From positions 32,467 through 96,466 of the forward strand of contig MKJX01000055.1 of the NCBI GenBank assembly GCA_001942415.1: 64,000 bases of DNA. Reading direction: 5' to 3'. This DNA is from Pseudonocardia sp. CNS-139. Lineage in GTDB: Bacteria > Actinomycetota > Actinomycetes > Mycobacteriales > Pseudonocardiaceae. The stretch's first letter is position 1. Each line of letters starts with the position of its first letter. Below the pieces are notes generated by a model, which worked only from the letters and a program-made list of their open reading frames with translations, ran no database searches and had not been told where the DNA came from. A program made the translations under genes and the position numbers. This document shows, piece by piece, positions 1-9,276 of this stretch.

Positions 1-210
1 ACGCAGAAGATCCTGGAGACGGTACGCGAGCTGCGCGCCACCGGCACCACGGTGCTGCTCGTCGAGCAGAACGCGCTGGCGGCGCTGGCGCTGTCGGACC
101 GCGCCTACGTGATCGACCTCGGCCGGACGACGCTGTCGGGCTCGGGGGCCGAGCTGCTCGCCGACCCGCGCGTGCAGGAGGCCTACCTGGGCGAGGGCGT
201 CGCGAGCTGA
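1..210 (+). CDS. livF: Branched-chain amino acid ABC transporter ATP-binding protein, LivF-like (3' end only)
   Basis: Only the last 69 codons are in the window. The reading frame carries the D-loop/H-loop end of an ABC ATPase (LLVEQNALAAL, then SDRAYVIDLGRTTLSG) and the tail LLADPRVQEAYLGE, which is typical of LivF, the second ATPase of branched-chain amino acid importers. The protein would drive substrate import with ATP at the inner face of the membrane. Its stop overlaps the convergent thioesterase gene by 28 bases. LivG or another Liv-type ATPase cannot be excluded because the Walker motifs are outside the window. Confidence 0.85.
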   Translation, partial: TQKILETVRELRATGTTVLLVEQNALAALALSDRAYVIDLGRTTLSGSGAELLADPRVQEAYLGEGVAS

Positions 211-632
211 CCGCCTGCCGGTCCCGGCGGCGTGTCGCGATGCAGGCAGGTGAGCCTGGCCGTGCACGTCAGCCGGCCGTCCTCGTCGGTGAGGACGATC
301 TCGGTGGTGGAGGTGGTGCGCCCGACGTGGATCGGCCGGGCCACCCCCGTGACCAGCCCGGACGTCGCGGAGCGGTGGTGCGTGCACGACAGCTCCAGGC
401 CCACCGGGAACCGCTCGGGCAGGGCGTGTAGCGCCGACAGCGTGGAGCCGAGGGTCTCGGCGAGCACCGCGTTGGCCCCGCCGTGCAGCAGCCCGAACGG
501 CTGGCGGTTGCCGGCGACCGGGAGCGTCCCGACCACCTCGTCCAGGCTCAGCTTGACGATCTCGATGCCCATCCGCGCGGGGAGCTGCTCGGGAAGGTCG
601 AAGGGCTGCAGGTCGGTGGGGTCGATCGGCAC
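183..632 (-). CDS. PaaI/hotdog-fold thioesterase
   Basis: A 149-residue protein of the single hotdog-domain PaaI/YbdB type. The motif LLHGGANAVLAETLGS near residue 50 is the family signature (HGG followed by a helix with the catalytic acidic residue), and the C-terminal strand region GRTTSTTEIVLTDEDGRLTCTARLTC fits the fold. Such enzymes hydrolyse acyl- or aryl-CoA thioesters in the cytoplasm. I chose the GTG at 632 because a -10-like TAGGGT lies 8 bases upstream, the leaderless spacing seen repeatedly here; an ATG at 701 in the same frame would add a low-complexity tail unlike the family. The substrate cannot be told from sequence. Confidence 0.8.
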   Translation of the reverse strand: MPIDPTDLQPFDLPEQLPARMGIEIVKLSLDEVVGTLPVAGNRQPFGLLHGGANAVLAETLGSTLSALHALPERFPVGLELSCTHHRSATSGLVTGVARPIHVGRTTSTTEIVLTDEDGRLTCTARLTCLHRDTPPGPAGGQLATPSPR

Positions 633-841
633 GTCCGGCACCCTATGGCAGACTGCGCGGCACGGCGGCGACCACGCCGGACCTCCTGACCGGGCCCCCA
701 CGCGACCCGGCGGTGCGGAGGCGGAGGGGACCTCGTGAGCCTCGGTCGCACGGAGTCAGCCGACCTTGTCCTCCCCAGTCGGCCGGGCGGTGCGCGAGGC
801 GTGGGACCGGGTGCCGCGGACCGGCCGCGGGAAGCCCGGTC

Positions 842-2151
842 ATGACCAGTCGCAAGCAGCTCAAGGCACGGGTGCGGGCCCGGATGGCGCGCACCGGCGA
901 GAGCTACTCCACCGCCTACCGGCACGTCGCCGGCGGCACCGGCCCGGCCGCGCCCGTCGAGCACGGGGGCTACCGGCTCACCGGCGGCACGTTCCCCGTC
1001 TCGGCCGCGCTGGCGCACGTGCTCGCGCACCACGGCGTGCGGGCCGGCGGCGCCGAGCTGACCGAGCCGCTCGCGTTCGGTGTCACGGGCGGGCCGGGTG
1101 CGGGCTACATCCTGTGGGAGTTCGCCCACGACGACAGCCGGCCCGTGGTGCTGGGCTTCGGCGCGCAGTGGCAGTACTTCGACCGGGCGCTGCTCGCCGG
1201 GCTCGACCGGCTCGGCGTCCCGGCGGCCGTGCACCGCACCGGCGGGGCCGTCGGCGCGGCGCGTGTGCTGGGCGAGGCGCTGGCCGCGGGACGTCCGGCG
1301 GTCGTGTGGCCGGACCGGTACGTGGCCGGCTACCGGCACCTGCCCGCCGCGCTGGACGGGCGGGGCGGGCACGCCGTCATCGTGCACGGGGTGGCCGGCG
1401 GCGCTATCTCCTCGACGACCGCGGCCTCGCCCCGCTCACCGTGCCCGTCGCGGACCTGGACGCCGCGCGGGCCCGCGTCGGGTCGTACAAGAACCTGACG
1501 GTCGTGCCCGAGCCCGCGGGCGACGTCGCGCCCGCGACGCTGCACGCGGCCGTCGCCACCGGCATCGCGGACTGCGCGCAGCGGCTCGGTGCCGCGTCCA
1601 CGTCGTTCGCGCTGCCGGCGTGGGCGAAGTGGGCCCGGCTGATGACCGACTCCCGCAACGCGAAGGGCTGGCCGAAGGTCTTCGCCGACGGCCGCGGGCT
1701 GGTGGGCGCGCTGGCGTCGATCTGGGAGGGCGCCTCGCCCGCCGGGATGGAGGGCGGGCACCTGCGCGACCTCACGGCCGCCTTCCTCGACGAGGCCGGG
1801 CCGGTGCTGGGCGCCGACACCGGCCCGGCCGCGGCGGCGTGGCGGGAGGCGGCGGCCGCCTGGCACGGGCTCGCCGAGCTGGCCCTGCCCGTGGACGTGC
1901 CGGAGTTCGCGCGGCTGCGCGAGCTGACCGCGGCCGTGCAGGAGTCCGTGGTCGGGGAGGGCGACGCCGGCCGGGCCGACGCCGCCGAGGCGAGTGCGGC
2001 GCTGTGGGCGCTGCGGGCGGAGCTGGACGCCGTCCCGCCGCTCGCGGGGCCCGAGCGCGCCGACCTCTTCGCCGCGATCGGCGCCCAGGTCGCCGCGGTG
2101 CACCGGGCCGAGGTGGCGGCGGTCCGGGAGCTGGCCGCCCTGACGGCGTAA
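842..2151 (+). CDS. BtrH N-terminal domain / DUF4872 protein (frame slip near 1408)
   Basis: About 436 residues once one missing base near 1405-1411 is restored (a G in the ggcgg run restores GGRYLLDD). Residues about 30-190 resemble the BtrH N-terminal domain of butirosin biosynthesis, a cysteine-peptidase-like acyltransferase fold; the C-terminal half matches DUF4872 (YKNLTVVPEP, then a helical region). An N-terminal basic segment (MTSRKQLKARVRARMARTGESYSTAYRHV) resembles a small DNA-binding-like extension seen in actinobacterial proteins. No aminoglycoside genes are nearby, so this is an orphan member whose substrate is unknown. Both halves are well preserved, which argues for a sequencing error rather than a pseudogene. 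Confidence 0.7.
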
Positions 2152-2155
2152 CCGG

Positions 2156-2223
2156 CCTCGCAGCCCGTCGCGCCTCCTCGCAGCCCGTCGACGCGCTGCG
2201 AGGCGACGCGGCGGGCTGCGAGG
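2156..2223. repeat. REP-like intergenic hairpin element, copy 1
   Basis: Two direct copies of CCTCGCAGCCCGTCG-like sequence (from 2156 and from about 2176) are followed by the inverted copy CGGGCTGCGAGG (2212-2223), allowing a perfect 12-bp stem. It lies between the convergent DUF4872 and methyltransferase genes, where it could end transcription from both sides. A close relative starts at 11482. Confidence 0.6.
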
Positions 2224-2230
2224 TCGTGCC

Positions 2231-3046
2231 TCAGGGGCGGTGGCAGACGAAGATCGCGGTGCCGGGGAAGAGGGCTCCGCGCAGTGGCGACCACTGCCCC
2301 CACACGGTCGTCCGGTTCTCCGGCCACTCCGGCTCCACGAGGTCGTCGAGCACGAGCCCGGCGGCGACGAGGTCGCGGACCCGGTCGCCGACCGTGCGGT
2401 GGTGCTCGACGTAGGTGGCGTGGCCGTGCGCGTTCACCTCGACGTACGGGGTGCGGTCGAAGTACGACTGCTGCACGGTGAGCCCGTCCGGGCCGGGGTC
2501 GTCGGAGAACATCCAGCGCATCGGGTGGTTCACCGCGAACACCCAGCGCCCGCCGGGCCGCAGGACGCGGGCCACCTCGCGCATCACGCGCTCCGGCTCC
2601 GCCACGAACGGGACGGCCCCGAACGCCGAGCACGCGAGGTCGAAGGAGGCGTCGGCGAAGGGCAGCCGCTCCGCGCCGGCCTGCACGAGCGGCACTGGCA
2701 CGCCGGTGCTGTCGGCGAGCTTCGCGGCGTGCCGCAGCATCGCGCCGGACAGGTCGAGCGCCACCGGGTGCGCGCCCTGGCGGGCCAGCCAGCGCGCGCA
2801 GGGGGCCGAGCCGCAGCCCACCTCCAGCACGCGCAGCCCGTGGACGTCGCCGAGCAGCCCGGCCTCGGCCTCGCGCAGCCCCTCGGGGCACCACACGAAG
2901 TCGACGTCGCCGATGTCGCGGCCGTGCTCGGCGAGGTAGTCGTCGGCGTCCGCGTCCCACCACAGGCGGGACGCGCGTTCGGACTCGGCCGCGCCGGCCG
3001 TGCGGCGCGCCACGCCGACGGTGCCGAGCTGCTCCTCAGCGCTCAT
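2231..3046 (-). CDS. Class I SAM-dependent methyltransferase
   Basis: A 271-residue Rossmann methyltransferase. Motif I is VLEVGCGSAPCARWLA, the acidic end of strand 2 is VALDLSG, and motif IV and post-IV regions (FDLACSAFGAVPFV, VLRPGGRWVF) follow in the usual order, giving a Methyltransf_11-type domain. The start MSAEEQL is preferred to MIPGMSAEEQL twelve bases upstream because GATGAT lies 8 bases before it in the local leaderless arrangement. The substrate is unknown; the C-terminal part NRTTVWGQWSPLRGALFPGTAIFVC is conserved in actinobacterial homologues that act on small molecules. It diverges from rpsA across a 262-base gap. Confidence 0.85.
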   Translation of the reverse strand: MSAEEQLGTVGVARRTAGAAESERASRLWWDADADDYLAEHGRDIGDVDFVWCPEGLREAEAGLLGDVHGLRVLEVGCGSAPCARWLARQGAHPVALDLSGAMLRHAAKLADSTGVPVPLVQAGAERLPFADASFDLACSAFGAVPFVAEPERVMREVARVLRPGGRWVFAVNHPMRWMFSDDPGPDGLTVQQSYFDRTPYVEVNAHGHATYVEHHRTVGDRVRDLVAAGLVLDDLVEPEWPENRTTVWGQWSPLRGALFPGTAIFVCHRP

Positions 3047-3092
3047 CCCAGGAATCATCGGTGCACGTCTTCGTTGAAGATGAGCGCCCGGA

Positions 3093-3122
3093 TTGCTCAG
3101 CTGATCGGGTGCCGCGTAGCAT
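3093..3122 (+). promoter_or_regulatory. Candidate rpsA promoter
   Basis: TTGCTC (3093-3098) and TAGCAT (3117-3122) are separated by 18 bases in the 262-base gap (3047-3308) upstream of rpsA. Use of this promoter would give a 5' untranslated leader of about 180 bases. No other gene is seen in the gap. Confidence 0.35.
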
Positions 3123-3308
3123 GACGTCAGCATTGTGGTCAACGTCGCGGGTCTCTCGTCGCGCGCTTCGCGGGGCCACGTCCTGCATCGTTTTTCATGA
3201 TCCATGTGTTCGCCACGAACCACGAGCAAGGGTGACAGCACCACGTCACGAGACGTACCTGACCAAGAGCGCACCACCAGCCCATCCACCACCGGAGCAC
3301 CCCCCTAC

Positions 3309-4776
3309 ATGTCCATCGACACCACCGCCGCCCCGACCACTCCGCAGGTCGCAGTAAACGACATCGGGTCGGAGGAGGACTTCCTCGCCGCCATCGACCA
3401 GACCATCAAGTACTTCAACGATGGCGACATCGTCGAGGGCACCATCGTCAAGGTCGACCGTGACGAGGTCCTGCTCGACATCGGCTACAAGACCGAGGGG
3501 GTCATCCCCTCTCGGGAGCTCTCGATCAAGCACGACGTCGATCCCGCCGAGGTGGTGTCCGTCGGTGAGCATGTCGAGGCGCTCGTCCTCCAGAAGGAGG
3601 ACAAGGAAGGCCGCCTGATCCTGTCCAAGAAGCGCGCCCAGTACGAGCGCGCCTGGGGCACGATCGAGGCCCTCAAGGAGGCCGACGAGCCGGTCGAGGG
3701 CACGGTCATCGAGGTCGTAAAGGGCGGCCTGATCCTCGACATCGGGCTCCGCGGGTTCCTCCCGGCCTCGCTGGTCGAGATGCGCCGCGTCCGCGACCTG
3801 CAGCCCTACGTGGGCCGCAAGATCGAGGCCAGATCATCGAGCTGGACAAGAACCGCAACAACGTGGTGCTGTCCCGCCGGGCATGGCTGGAGCAGACGCA
3901 GTCCGAGGTCCGCAGCGAGTTCCTCAACCAGCTCGCGCGCGGCCAGGTCCGCAAGGGCGTCGTGTCGTCGGTGGTCAACTTCGGTGCGTTCGTCGACCTC
4001 GGTGGGGTCGACGGCCTGGTGCACGTCTCCGAGCTGTCCTGGAAGCACATCGACCACCCGAGCGAGGTCGTCGAGGTGGGCCAGGAGGTCACCGTCGAGG
4101 TCCTCGACGTCGACCTCGACCGCGAGCGCGTCTCGCTGTCGCTCAAGGCCACGCAGGAAGACCCGTGGCGGCTCTACGCCCGCACCCACGCGATCGGCCA
4201 GATCGTGCCGGGCAAGGTCACGAAGCTGGTGCCGTTCGGCGCGTTCGTCCGCGTCGAGGAGGGCATCGAGGGCCTGGTGCACATCTCCGAGCTGGCCGAG
4301 CGCCACGTGGAGATCCCGGAGCAGGTCGTGCAGGTCGGCGACGACTGCATGGTCAAGGTCATCGACATCGACCTCGACCGGCGGCGCATCTCGCTGTCGC
4401 TCAAGCAGGCCAACGAGGGCATGACGGTCGACACCGAGTTCGACCCCACCCGCTACGGCATGGCCGCCGAGTACGACGACCAGGGGAACTACATCTACCC
4501 CGAGGCTTCGACGTCGACACGGGCGAGTGGCGCGAGGGCTTCGAGGCGCAGCGCGAGGCCTGGGAGAAGGAGTACGCCGAGGCGCACGCCCGCTACGAGC
4601 AGCACATGGCGCAGATCCGCAAGACGGCCGAGGCGGACGCCGCCGCGGCCGCCGAGGGCGGCGGCGCCACGAACTACTCGTCGCAGGCGTCCAGCGGCCC
4701 GGCCGAGTCGGGCGGCTCGCTCGCCAGCGACGAGCAGCTCGCCGCGCTGCGGGAGAAGCTCTCCGGCGGGGCCTGA
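3309..4776 (+). CDS. rpsA: 30S ribosomal protein S1 (two frame slips)
   Basis: Ribosomal protein S1, about 489 residues after correction, binds mRNA and delivers it to the 30S subunit. Four S1/OB repeats are clear, beginning near GDIVEGTIVKVDRDEVLLDIGYKTEG, GTVIEVVKGGLILDIGLRGFLPASL, GVVSSVVNFGAFVDLGGVDGLVHVS and GKVTKLVPFGAFVRVEEGIEGLVHIS, each with the SLSLK-type end. The C-terminal tail is acidic and Ala/Ser-rich, as in other actinobacterial S1 proteins. One A is missing at about 3831 (restores EAKIIELDKNRNN) and one G at about 4505 (restores YPEGFDVDTGEW). As S1 is essential, these are almost certainly sequence errors. A strong hairpin terminator follows. Confidence 0.97.
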
Positions 4777-4815
4777 CCCTTCGGACGGCCGGGTTCGGCC
4801 GGATTCGCGAGCACC

Positions 4816-4857
4816 GGGACGGCCCCGGCGACCCCTTTCGGTCGCCGGGGCCGTCCC
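4816..4857 (+). terminator. rpsA terminator hairpin
   Basis: A perfect 17-bp inverted repeat (4816-4832 with 4841-4857) around an 8-base loop, 40 bases after the rpsA stop. It lacks a U tract, as many actinobacterial terminators do. Confidence 0.75.
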
Positions 4858-4954
4858 CGTTCGGGGGAGTGGGCCGACTCTTCCGTGGGGTCACGGTTCG
4901 GCTGCGGTGGGCACCCGTCCGGGCGCGTCGGGTGAGCGCCCCCGAGTCTGGCTC

Positions 4955-4960
4955 TACCGT
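4955..4960 (+). promoter_or_regulatory. -10 box TACCGT of a leaderless gene
   Basis: TACCGT ends 7 bases before the ATG at 4967, so transcription is expected to begin at or next to the start codon. Confidence 0.5.
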
Positions 4961-4966
4961 GGACGC

Positions 4967-5695
4967 ATGCGCGCGGTCGACGGCGGACGGGGAGCCAGGC
5001 GTGCGGGGGCCACATCTCTCACCGGGGTCCTCATCGCGCTCGCGGCCGCGTCTTGCTCGCGGGGTGCGCGGCCGGGCCGGAGCCGACGGCGGTGCCCACG
5101 TTCCCGACCCCGGCGGCGCCGAGCAGTGCGGCCGCGGCCGGCGCCGCGGGCGGCCGGGTGATCCCCGACGACTGTGCCCGCATCCTCGCGCCGCGCCCCG
5201 GAGGCGCTGCGTGGACTGCCGCTCGGCTCGGTCGCCGGGCGCACCATCCTCGGGGTGCCGCAGCCCGCCGTCTCCCGTACCGAGCGCGTGTCCTGCGACT
5301 ACACCGGCGGGCCGGCGCGGCGGCCGCTGCTGCGGGCCAACCTCTCCGCCTACGTGGACGCCCCGGCGGCGGCCAACCAGTGGCGGGTCAACGTCGCCGC
5401 GGAGTCCGGGGAACGGCGCGAGGTGCCGTTCGGGAGCGCGCAGGCGGTGGTCATGGAGCGGGGCGGGGAGGCCGCGCTGCTGGTCGCGTACGCCAACGTC
5501 AACCTCACCCTCGTGCTGCCCGACCAGCCGCTGCCCGGGGGCCGGAGCCGGGCCGACGTCCTCGTCGACCTGGCCCTGCGGATGCTCCCGGCCGTCGCCG
5601 CGGTGACCCCGGCGGCGACGCCGCGGGCCGGCACCCCGCCGACCACGGTGCAGCCGGCGGCGGCGGTCTCCGGCACCTTCTCCGGGACCTACTGA
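4967..5695 (+). CDS. Secreted lipoprotein of unknown function (two frame slips)
   Basis: About 242 residues after correction. The N-terminus has a basic start, a hydrophobic stretch (LTGVLIALAAASLLAG) and a lipobox LAGC, so it should be lipidated and displayed outside the membrane. A Pro/Ala/Thr linker precedes a globular domain with conserved-looking features (GLPLGSVAGRTILGVPQPAVSRTERVSCDYTG, later LLVAYANVNLTLVLPDQPLPGG), of the DUF3558-like sensor-lipoprotein style common in actinobacteria, although I cannot assign the family firmly. One base is missing near 5051 and there is an extra C in the C run at 5196-5199. It lies between the rpsA terminator and coaE. Confidence 0.65.
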
Positions 5696-5725
5696 GCCGC
5701 TGACTCACACGGTCGGGTGGTCGCG

Positions 5726-5731
5726 TAGCGT
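5726..5731 (+). promoter_or_regulatory. -10 box TAGCGT of leaderless coaE
   Basis: TAGCGT ends 7 bases before the GTG at 5738, the same geometry as several other genes in the window. Confidence 0.5.
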
Positions 5732-5737
5732 GACCCC

Positions 5738-6933
5738 GTGCTACGGGTGGGGCTGACCGGCGGAATCGGGTCCGGAAAGACGACGGTGGCGCGGCATCTC
5801 GTCGCGCGTGGGGCGATCCTCGTCGACTCCGACGAACTGGCCCGTGAGGTGGTCGAACCGGGCACCGACGGCCTCGCCGAGGTCGTGGCGACCTTCGGCG
5901 AGGGCGTGCTCGACGGCGACGGCGCGCTGGACCGCGCCGCGCTCGCGTCCGTCGTGTTCGGCGACACGGCCGCCCGCGGCAAGCTGAACGCGATCGTGCA
6001 CCCGCGGGTGCGGCGCCGCTCCGAGGAGCTGGTCGCCGCCGCGCCGGCCGACGCGGTGGTCGTGCAGGACGTGCCGCTGCTGGTCGAGTCCCGGATGGGG
6101 GCCTACTTCCCGCTGGTCGTCGTCGTGCACGTGGACGAGGAGGAACGCGTCCGGCGGCTCGTCGAGCAGCGCGGGATGCGCGAGACCGACGCCCGGGCCC
6201 GGATCGCCGCCCAGACCGCCGACGCCGGGCGCCGCGCCGCCGCGGACGTCTGGCTGGACAACAGCGGCAAGCCCGACGACCTGGAGGACGCGGTCGACGA
6301 CCTCTGGGAGGACCGGATCATTCCGTTCGAGGCCAACCTGCGCGAGCGCCGGGCCGTGCGCGGCGGGCCGCCGCGGCTCGCCGACCCGGACCCGCGCTGG
6401 CCGGCCGACGGCTCGCGGCTCGCGGCCCGGGTGGCCGCCGCGGCAGGCGCGCGCGGGCGCGGTGTGGAGCACATCGGGTCGACCTCGATCCCGGGCTTCC
6501 CGGCCAAGGACGTGATCGACCTGCAGCTGGGCGTCGACTCGCTGGCCGACGCCGACGCCGTCCGCGACGCGCTGCAGGACGCCGGCTTCCCGTTCGTCCC
6601 GGAGATCGACCACGACAACCCGAAGCCGGCCGGCGCGGAGCCGTGGCCCAAGCGGTTCCACGGAACGGCCGATCCCGGTCGTCCGGTCCACCTGCACGTG
6701 CGCGAAGTCGGCTCGCCCGGCTGGCGGTACGCGCTGCTCTTCCGGGACTGGCTGCGCGCCGTGCCCGAGGCCCGCGCCGAGTACCTGGAGGTCAAGCGCA
6801 AGGCCGAGGCGCGCTACGGCGACGACCCCGACGCGAGCCGGTACGTCGAGGTGAAGGAGCGTGGTTCGACGACGCGATGGCCCGCGCGGACGCATGGGGC
6901 GCATCCTTCTCATGGTCACCGTCGTTGCACTGA
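5738..6933 (+). CDS. coaE: Dephospho-CoA kinase fused to a GrpB/UPF0157 domain (one frame slip)
   Basis: Catalyses the last step of coenzyme A synthesis, phosphorylating dephospho-CoA. The P-loop GLTGGIGSGKTTVAR opens the protein, and the lid and CoA-binding segments (LVDSDELAREVVEPG, VVVQDVPLLVES) are typical. From about residue 200 follows a GrpB (UPF0157) nucleotidyltransferase-fold domain: RGVEHIGSTSIPGFPAKDVIDLQLGV and RPVHLHVREVGSPGWRYALLFRDWLRA. This fusion is the normal actinobacterial CoaE form. A base is missing near 6860; restoring it gives VEVKE-WFDDAMARADAW and the stop at 6931-6933. Full length is about 398 residues. The gene is essential, so the slip is an error. Confidence 0.93.
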
Positions 6934-7042
6934 ACGGACCAACTCCTCGGTAACGGACCGCGTTCACTCCCCGATGGAGGGAGGAGAAGCAATCCACGAT
7001 CGAGTGGAGGACGGTCACACGGCGGAGCAGGAGGGGTCCCAG

Positions 7043-7963
7043 GTGGGCGCACCGGTGGAGCAGCGGGAGGACGTCGAGGACGTCCTCGGCGGCGCACCGG
7101 CCGACGCGCTGCCCGACTCCGCCGACGCCGAGACCGCGCTCGCCGCCGCAGCCGACCCCGACTCCGTGGGCACGCAGGTGGTGCCGGAGGCCCGCCGTCC
7201 CGAGCCGGCGCTGCTGCGCGTCGACCTGCGCGCGGACTTCGGGGCCCACCTGGAGGCCAACTACCAGCGGCTCGTCGCCCAGCTCTACGCGATCACGCTC
7301 GACGCGGGCGAGGCCCACGACGCCGTGCAGGACGCGTACTCGCGGGCCTGGCGCAACTGGGACACGATCGGCGGCTCGCCGGACCCGAGCGCGTGGGTGC
7401 GCCGCGTCGCCGTCCGGTCGACGGCGCGCAGCTGGCGCCGCACGCTCGCGCGGTTCGGCATCGCGCGGCCCCGCCCGGTCTCCGACGGTGTCGACCCGCG
7501 CACGGGGGCGCTGCTCGCCGCGCTCGGACGGCTCTCGCCCGGCGAGCGCCGGGCCGTGGTGCTGCACCACATGGCCGGCGCGTCGCTCGGGGGAGATCGC
7601 CGCGCTGGAGCAGACGTCCGTGGGGATCGTGCAGGCCCGGTTGGCCCGCGCGCGCGGCGTCGTCACCGAGGGGATGGCCGACGTGCTGCCGGCCGTGCTC
7701 GGCGCCGCGGTCGGCGAGTACGAGGGCGAGTACGTGCCGGGGGGACGGGGGACGAGGGGTACGACCCCGCCGCCTACGGGGACGAGTACGGGGACGGGTA
7801 CGGGAGCGGCGGATATCCGGCCGCTCCTAATGGGGCGGCCGATCGTTATGGGGTCGACCGGTACGGGTCCGGGGGCTACGACGCGGCGCCCTACGGATCC
7901 GGGGGATACGCGGGCTACGGCTACGAGCCGGAGGCCGGCGCGAACGAGGGGGAGCGCCGATGA
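7043..7963 (+). CDS. RNA polymerase sigma factor (ECF-like) with a Gly/Tyr-rich C-terminal tail (two frame slips)
   Basis: About 306 residues. An acidic Ala-rich N-terminal segment of about 60 residues precedes region 2 (YQRLVAQLYAITLDAGEAHDAVQDAYSRAWRNW, then PSAWVRRVAVRSTARSWRR) and region 4 (LLAALGRLSPGERRAVVLHH, GEIAALEQTSVGIVQARLARARGVV). The last 70 residues are a low-complexity tail (GYDPAAYGDEYGDGYGSGGY and similar). The GTG at 7043 follows AGGAGGGG at 8 bases. An extra G in the run 7589-7593 and a missing base at about 7739-7751 flank region 4. The frame is confirmed by the ATGA overlap with the next gene, which is probably its partner or anti-sigma factor. Confidence 0.75.
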   Translation: MGAPVEQREDVEDVLGGAPADALPDSADAETALAAAADPDSVGTQVVPEARRPEPALLRVDLRADFGAHLEANYQRLVAQLYAITLDAGEAHDAVQDAYSRAWRNWDTIGGSPDPSAWVRRVAVRSTARSWRRTLARFGIARPRPVSDGVDPRTGALLAALGRLSPGERRAVVLHHMAGASLGGDRRAGADVRGDRAGPVGPRARRRHRGDGRRAAGRARRRGRRVRGRVRAGGTGDEGYDPAAYGDEYGDGYGSGGYPAAPNGAADRYGVDRYGSGGYDAAPYGSGGYAGYGYEPEAGANEGERR

Positions 7964-8697
7964 CGGCGAGCGGGTTCGAGCACGAAGGGTTCGACCGGAT
8001 CACCGACGAGTTCCGGCGGCTGGACGACCAGCTCGCCGCCGCCGTCACGCTGCCCGCGGTCGACGCGGTGATCCGGCGGGCCGGCACGCTCAACCGGGCC
8101 AGCACGGCGGCCGCCGCCGCGGTGCTCACCGTGGGCGCGCTGGGCGCCACGACGGCGATCGCGCAGGTCACGATGCCCGTCACGGTCACCGACGCGGCCG
8201 GCACCACCACGATCACGCCGGGTGCGGCGCCGAGCGGCGTGACGTCCCCGGACGTCACCGCGCCGGTCGCCGGGCCCGCGCCCGCGCCGGCCGGACAGGC
8301 CGCGCCGGAGCCCGCCCCGGCGGAGGCCGAGACGGACGGCCGCGCCAGCCGTCGGCCGCGGCCAACTCGCCGCGCCGCCGCCCGCCGCCCGCCGGTCGCG
8401 CCGCCCCCGGTGGCGCCGCCCGCGACCACGCTGCCGCCGACGTCCAACAACGAGGGCGAGCCGGACCCGACCACGCCGCCGCAGCAGACGACGACCCGCC
8501 CGGTCCCGCCGCCGCAGACCACGCGGCCGACTCCGCCGCCGCAGCAGACGACCACGCCGCCGCCGGTCACGTCCGACCCGGACCCTACGGACCCGCCGGT
8601 GACGGAGGAGCCGCCGCCCGGCACCACCAGCGCGTCCGGCCCGACGACGTCGGACGAGGTCGAGGAGCCGACGCTCACGAGCTCCGCGATCTCCTGA
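7960..8697 (+). CDS. Single-pass membrane protein with Pro/Thr-rich outer domain, possible anti-sigma partner
   Basis: A 245-residue protein translationally coupled (ATGA) to the sigma factor gene. Residues 1-45 are polar and probably cytoplasmic (FDRITDEFRRLDDQLAAAVTLPAVDAVIRRA); one membrane segment lies at about 47-68 (ASTAAAAAVLTVGALGATTAIA); the rest is a long Pro/Thr/Ala-rich stretch outside the membrane with PPPQTTRPTPPPQQTTT-like repeats. This layout, short inner segment plus one helix plus flexible outer region, matches many membrane anti-sigma factors, but I see no zinc-binding HxxxCxxC motif, so the role is inferred only from coupling and topology. Confidence 0.65.
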   Translation: MTASGFEHEGFDRITDEFRRLDDQLAAAVTLPAVDAVIRRAGTLNRASTAAAAAVLTVGALGATTAIAQVTMPVTVTDAAGTTTITPGAAPSGVTSPDVTAPVAGPAPAPAGQAAPEPAPAEAETDGRASRRPRPTRRAAARRPPVAPPPVAPPATTLPPTSNNEGEPDPTTPPQQTTTRPVPPPQTTRPTPPPQQTTTPPPVTSDPDPTDPPVTEEPPPGTTSASGPTTSDEVEEPTLTSSAIS

Positions 8698-8709
8698 CGG
8701 CGGCGCGGC

Positions 8710-9225
8710 TCAGCCCGGCGGGCGCTCCCGCCAGGTGAGCGTGACGCCGAGGCCGCCGAGCCAGGCGTCGAGGTCGTGGCCGTGGGCGGCGATGCCGTCC
8801 ACGGCCCGGTACGCGGTGTGCATCGCCTCCTCGGCGACGGTCGGCGTGAGCAGCCCGAGCGCCACCGCGGCGACGAACTCGTCCACGTCGATCACGCGCG
8901 CGTCCTGCCCGTTGCGGACGACGATGTCGAGGTAGTGGTCGGTGAGCACCCACCGCCCGCCGTCGCGTTCGATCGCGCAGACGTCCAGGTAGAAGTCCTG
9001 CTCACGGGCGTGGCCGGGGTTCCACCACCAGTCCGTGACGCAGAGCCCGAGGCCGGGCAGCAGCCATGACTCCACCCAGTGGGCGGTCGGGCGGTTCACC
9101 ATGGCGCGGCTCATGTAGAGGCCGAACGGGGTCTCGCGGTACTCGTCCACGGGCCGGACGGTGCCCTTGGTGTCGATGTTGACGCGGCGGGGGACGTCGA
9201 AGGTCGTGATCTTCGGCGGGTGCAC
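8710..9225 (-). CDS. DUF402 domain protein (FomD-like fold)
   Basis: A 171-residue protein with DUF402 features: [55 protein letters not shown], then the characteristic acidic strand [22 protein letters not shown]. Relatives include FomD, which hydrolyses a cytidylyl-phosphonate in fosfomycin synthesis, and nucleoside phosphatases; the acidic residues in DHYLDIVV and VIDVDEF would bind metal. The substrate is unknown here. The GTG at 9225 was chosen because the family start is VHPPK-like and a weak -10 (GAACAT) is suitably placed. It diverges from uvrB with 51 bases between the starts. Confidence 0.8.
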   Translation of the reverse strand: MHPPKITTFDVPRRVNIDTKGTVRPVDEYRETPFGLYMSRAMVNRPTAHWVESWLLPGLGLCVTDWWWNPGHAREQDFYLDVCAIERDGGRWVLTDHYLDIVVRNGQDARVIDVDEFVAAVALGLLTPTVAEEAMHTAYRAVDGIAAHGHDLDAWLGGLGVTLTWRERPPG

Positions 9226-9264
9226 GCCCCGATGTTCCCACCGGAAACTGTCGGAGCGGGCTCG

Positions 9265-9270
9265 TACCCT
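9265..9270 (+). promoter_or_regulatory. -10 box TACCCT of leaderless uvrB
   Basis: TACCCT ends 7 bases before the GTG at 9277. No SOS-box palindrome is visible in the 51-base gap. Confidence 0.5.
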
Positions 9271-9276
9271 GGTCCC

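Noticed and set aside
3309..4776. rpsA as a pseudogene or programmed-frameshift gene
   Set aside because: Both slips lie in ordinary coding context without slippery sequences or pseudoknots, and S1 is essential; sequencing error is simpler.
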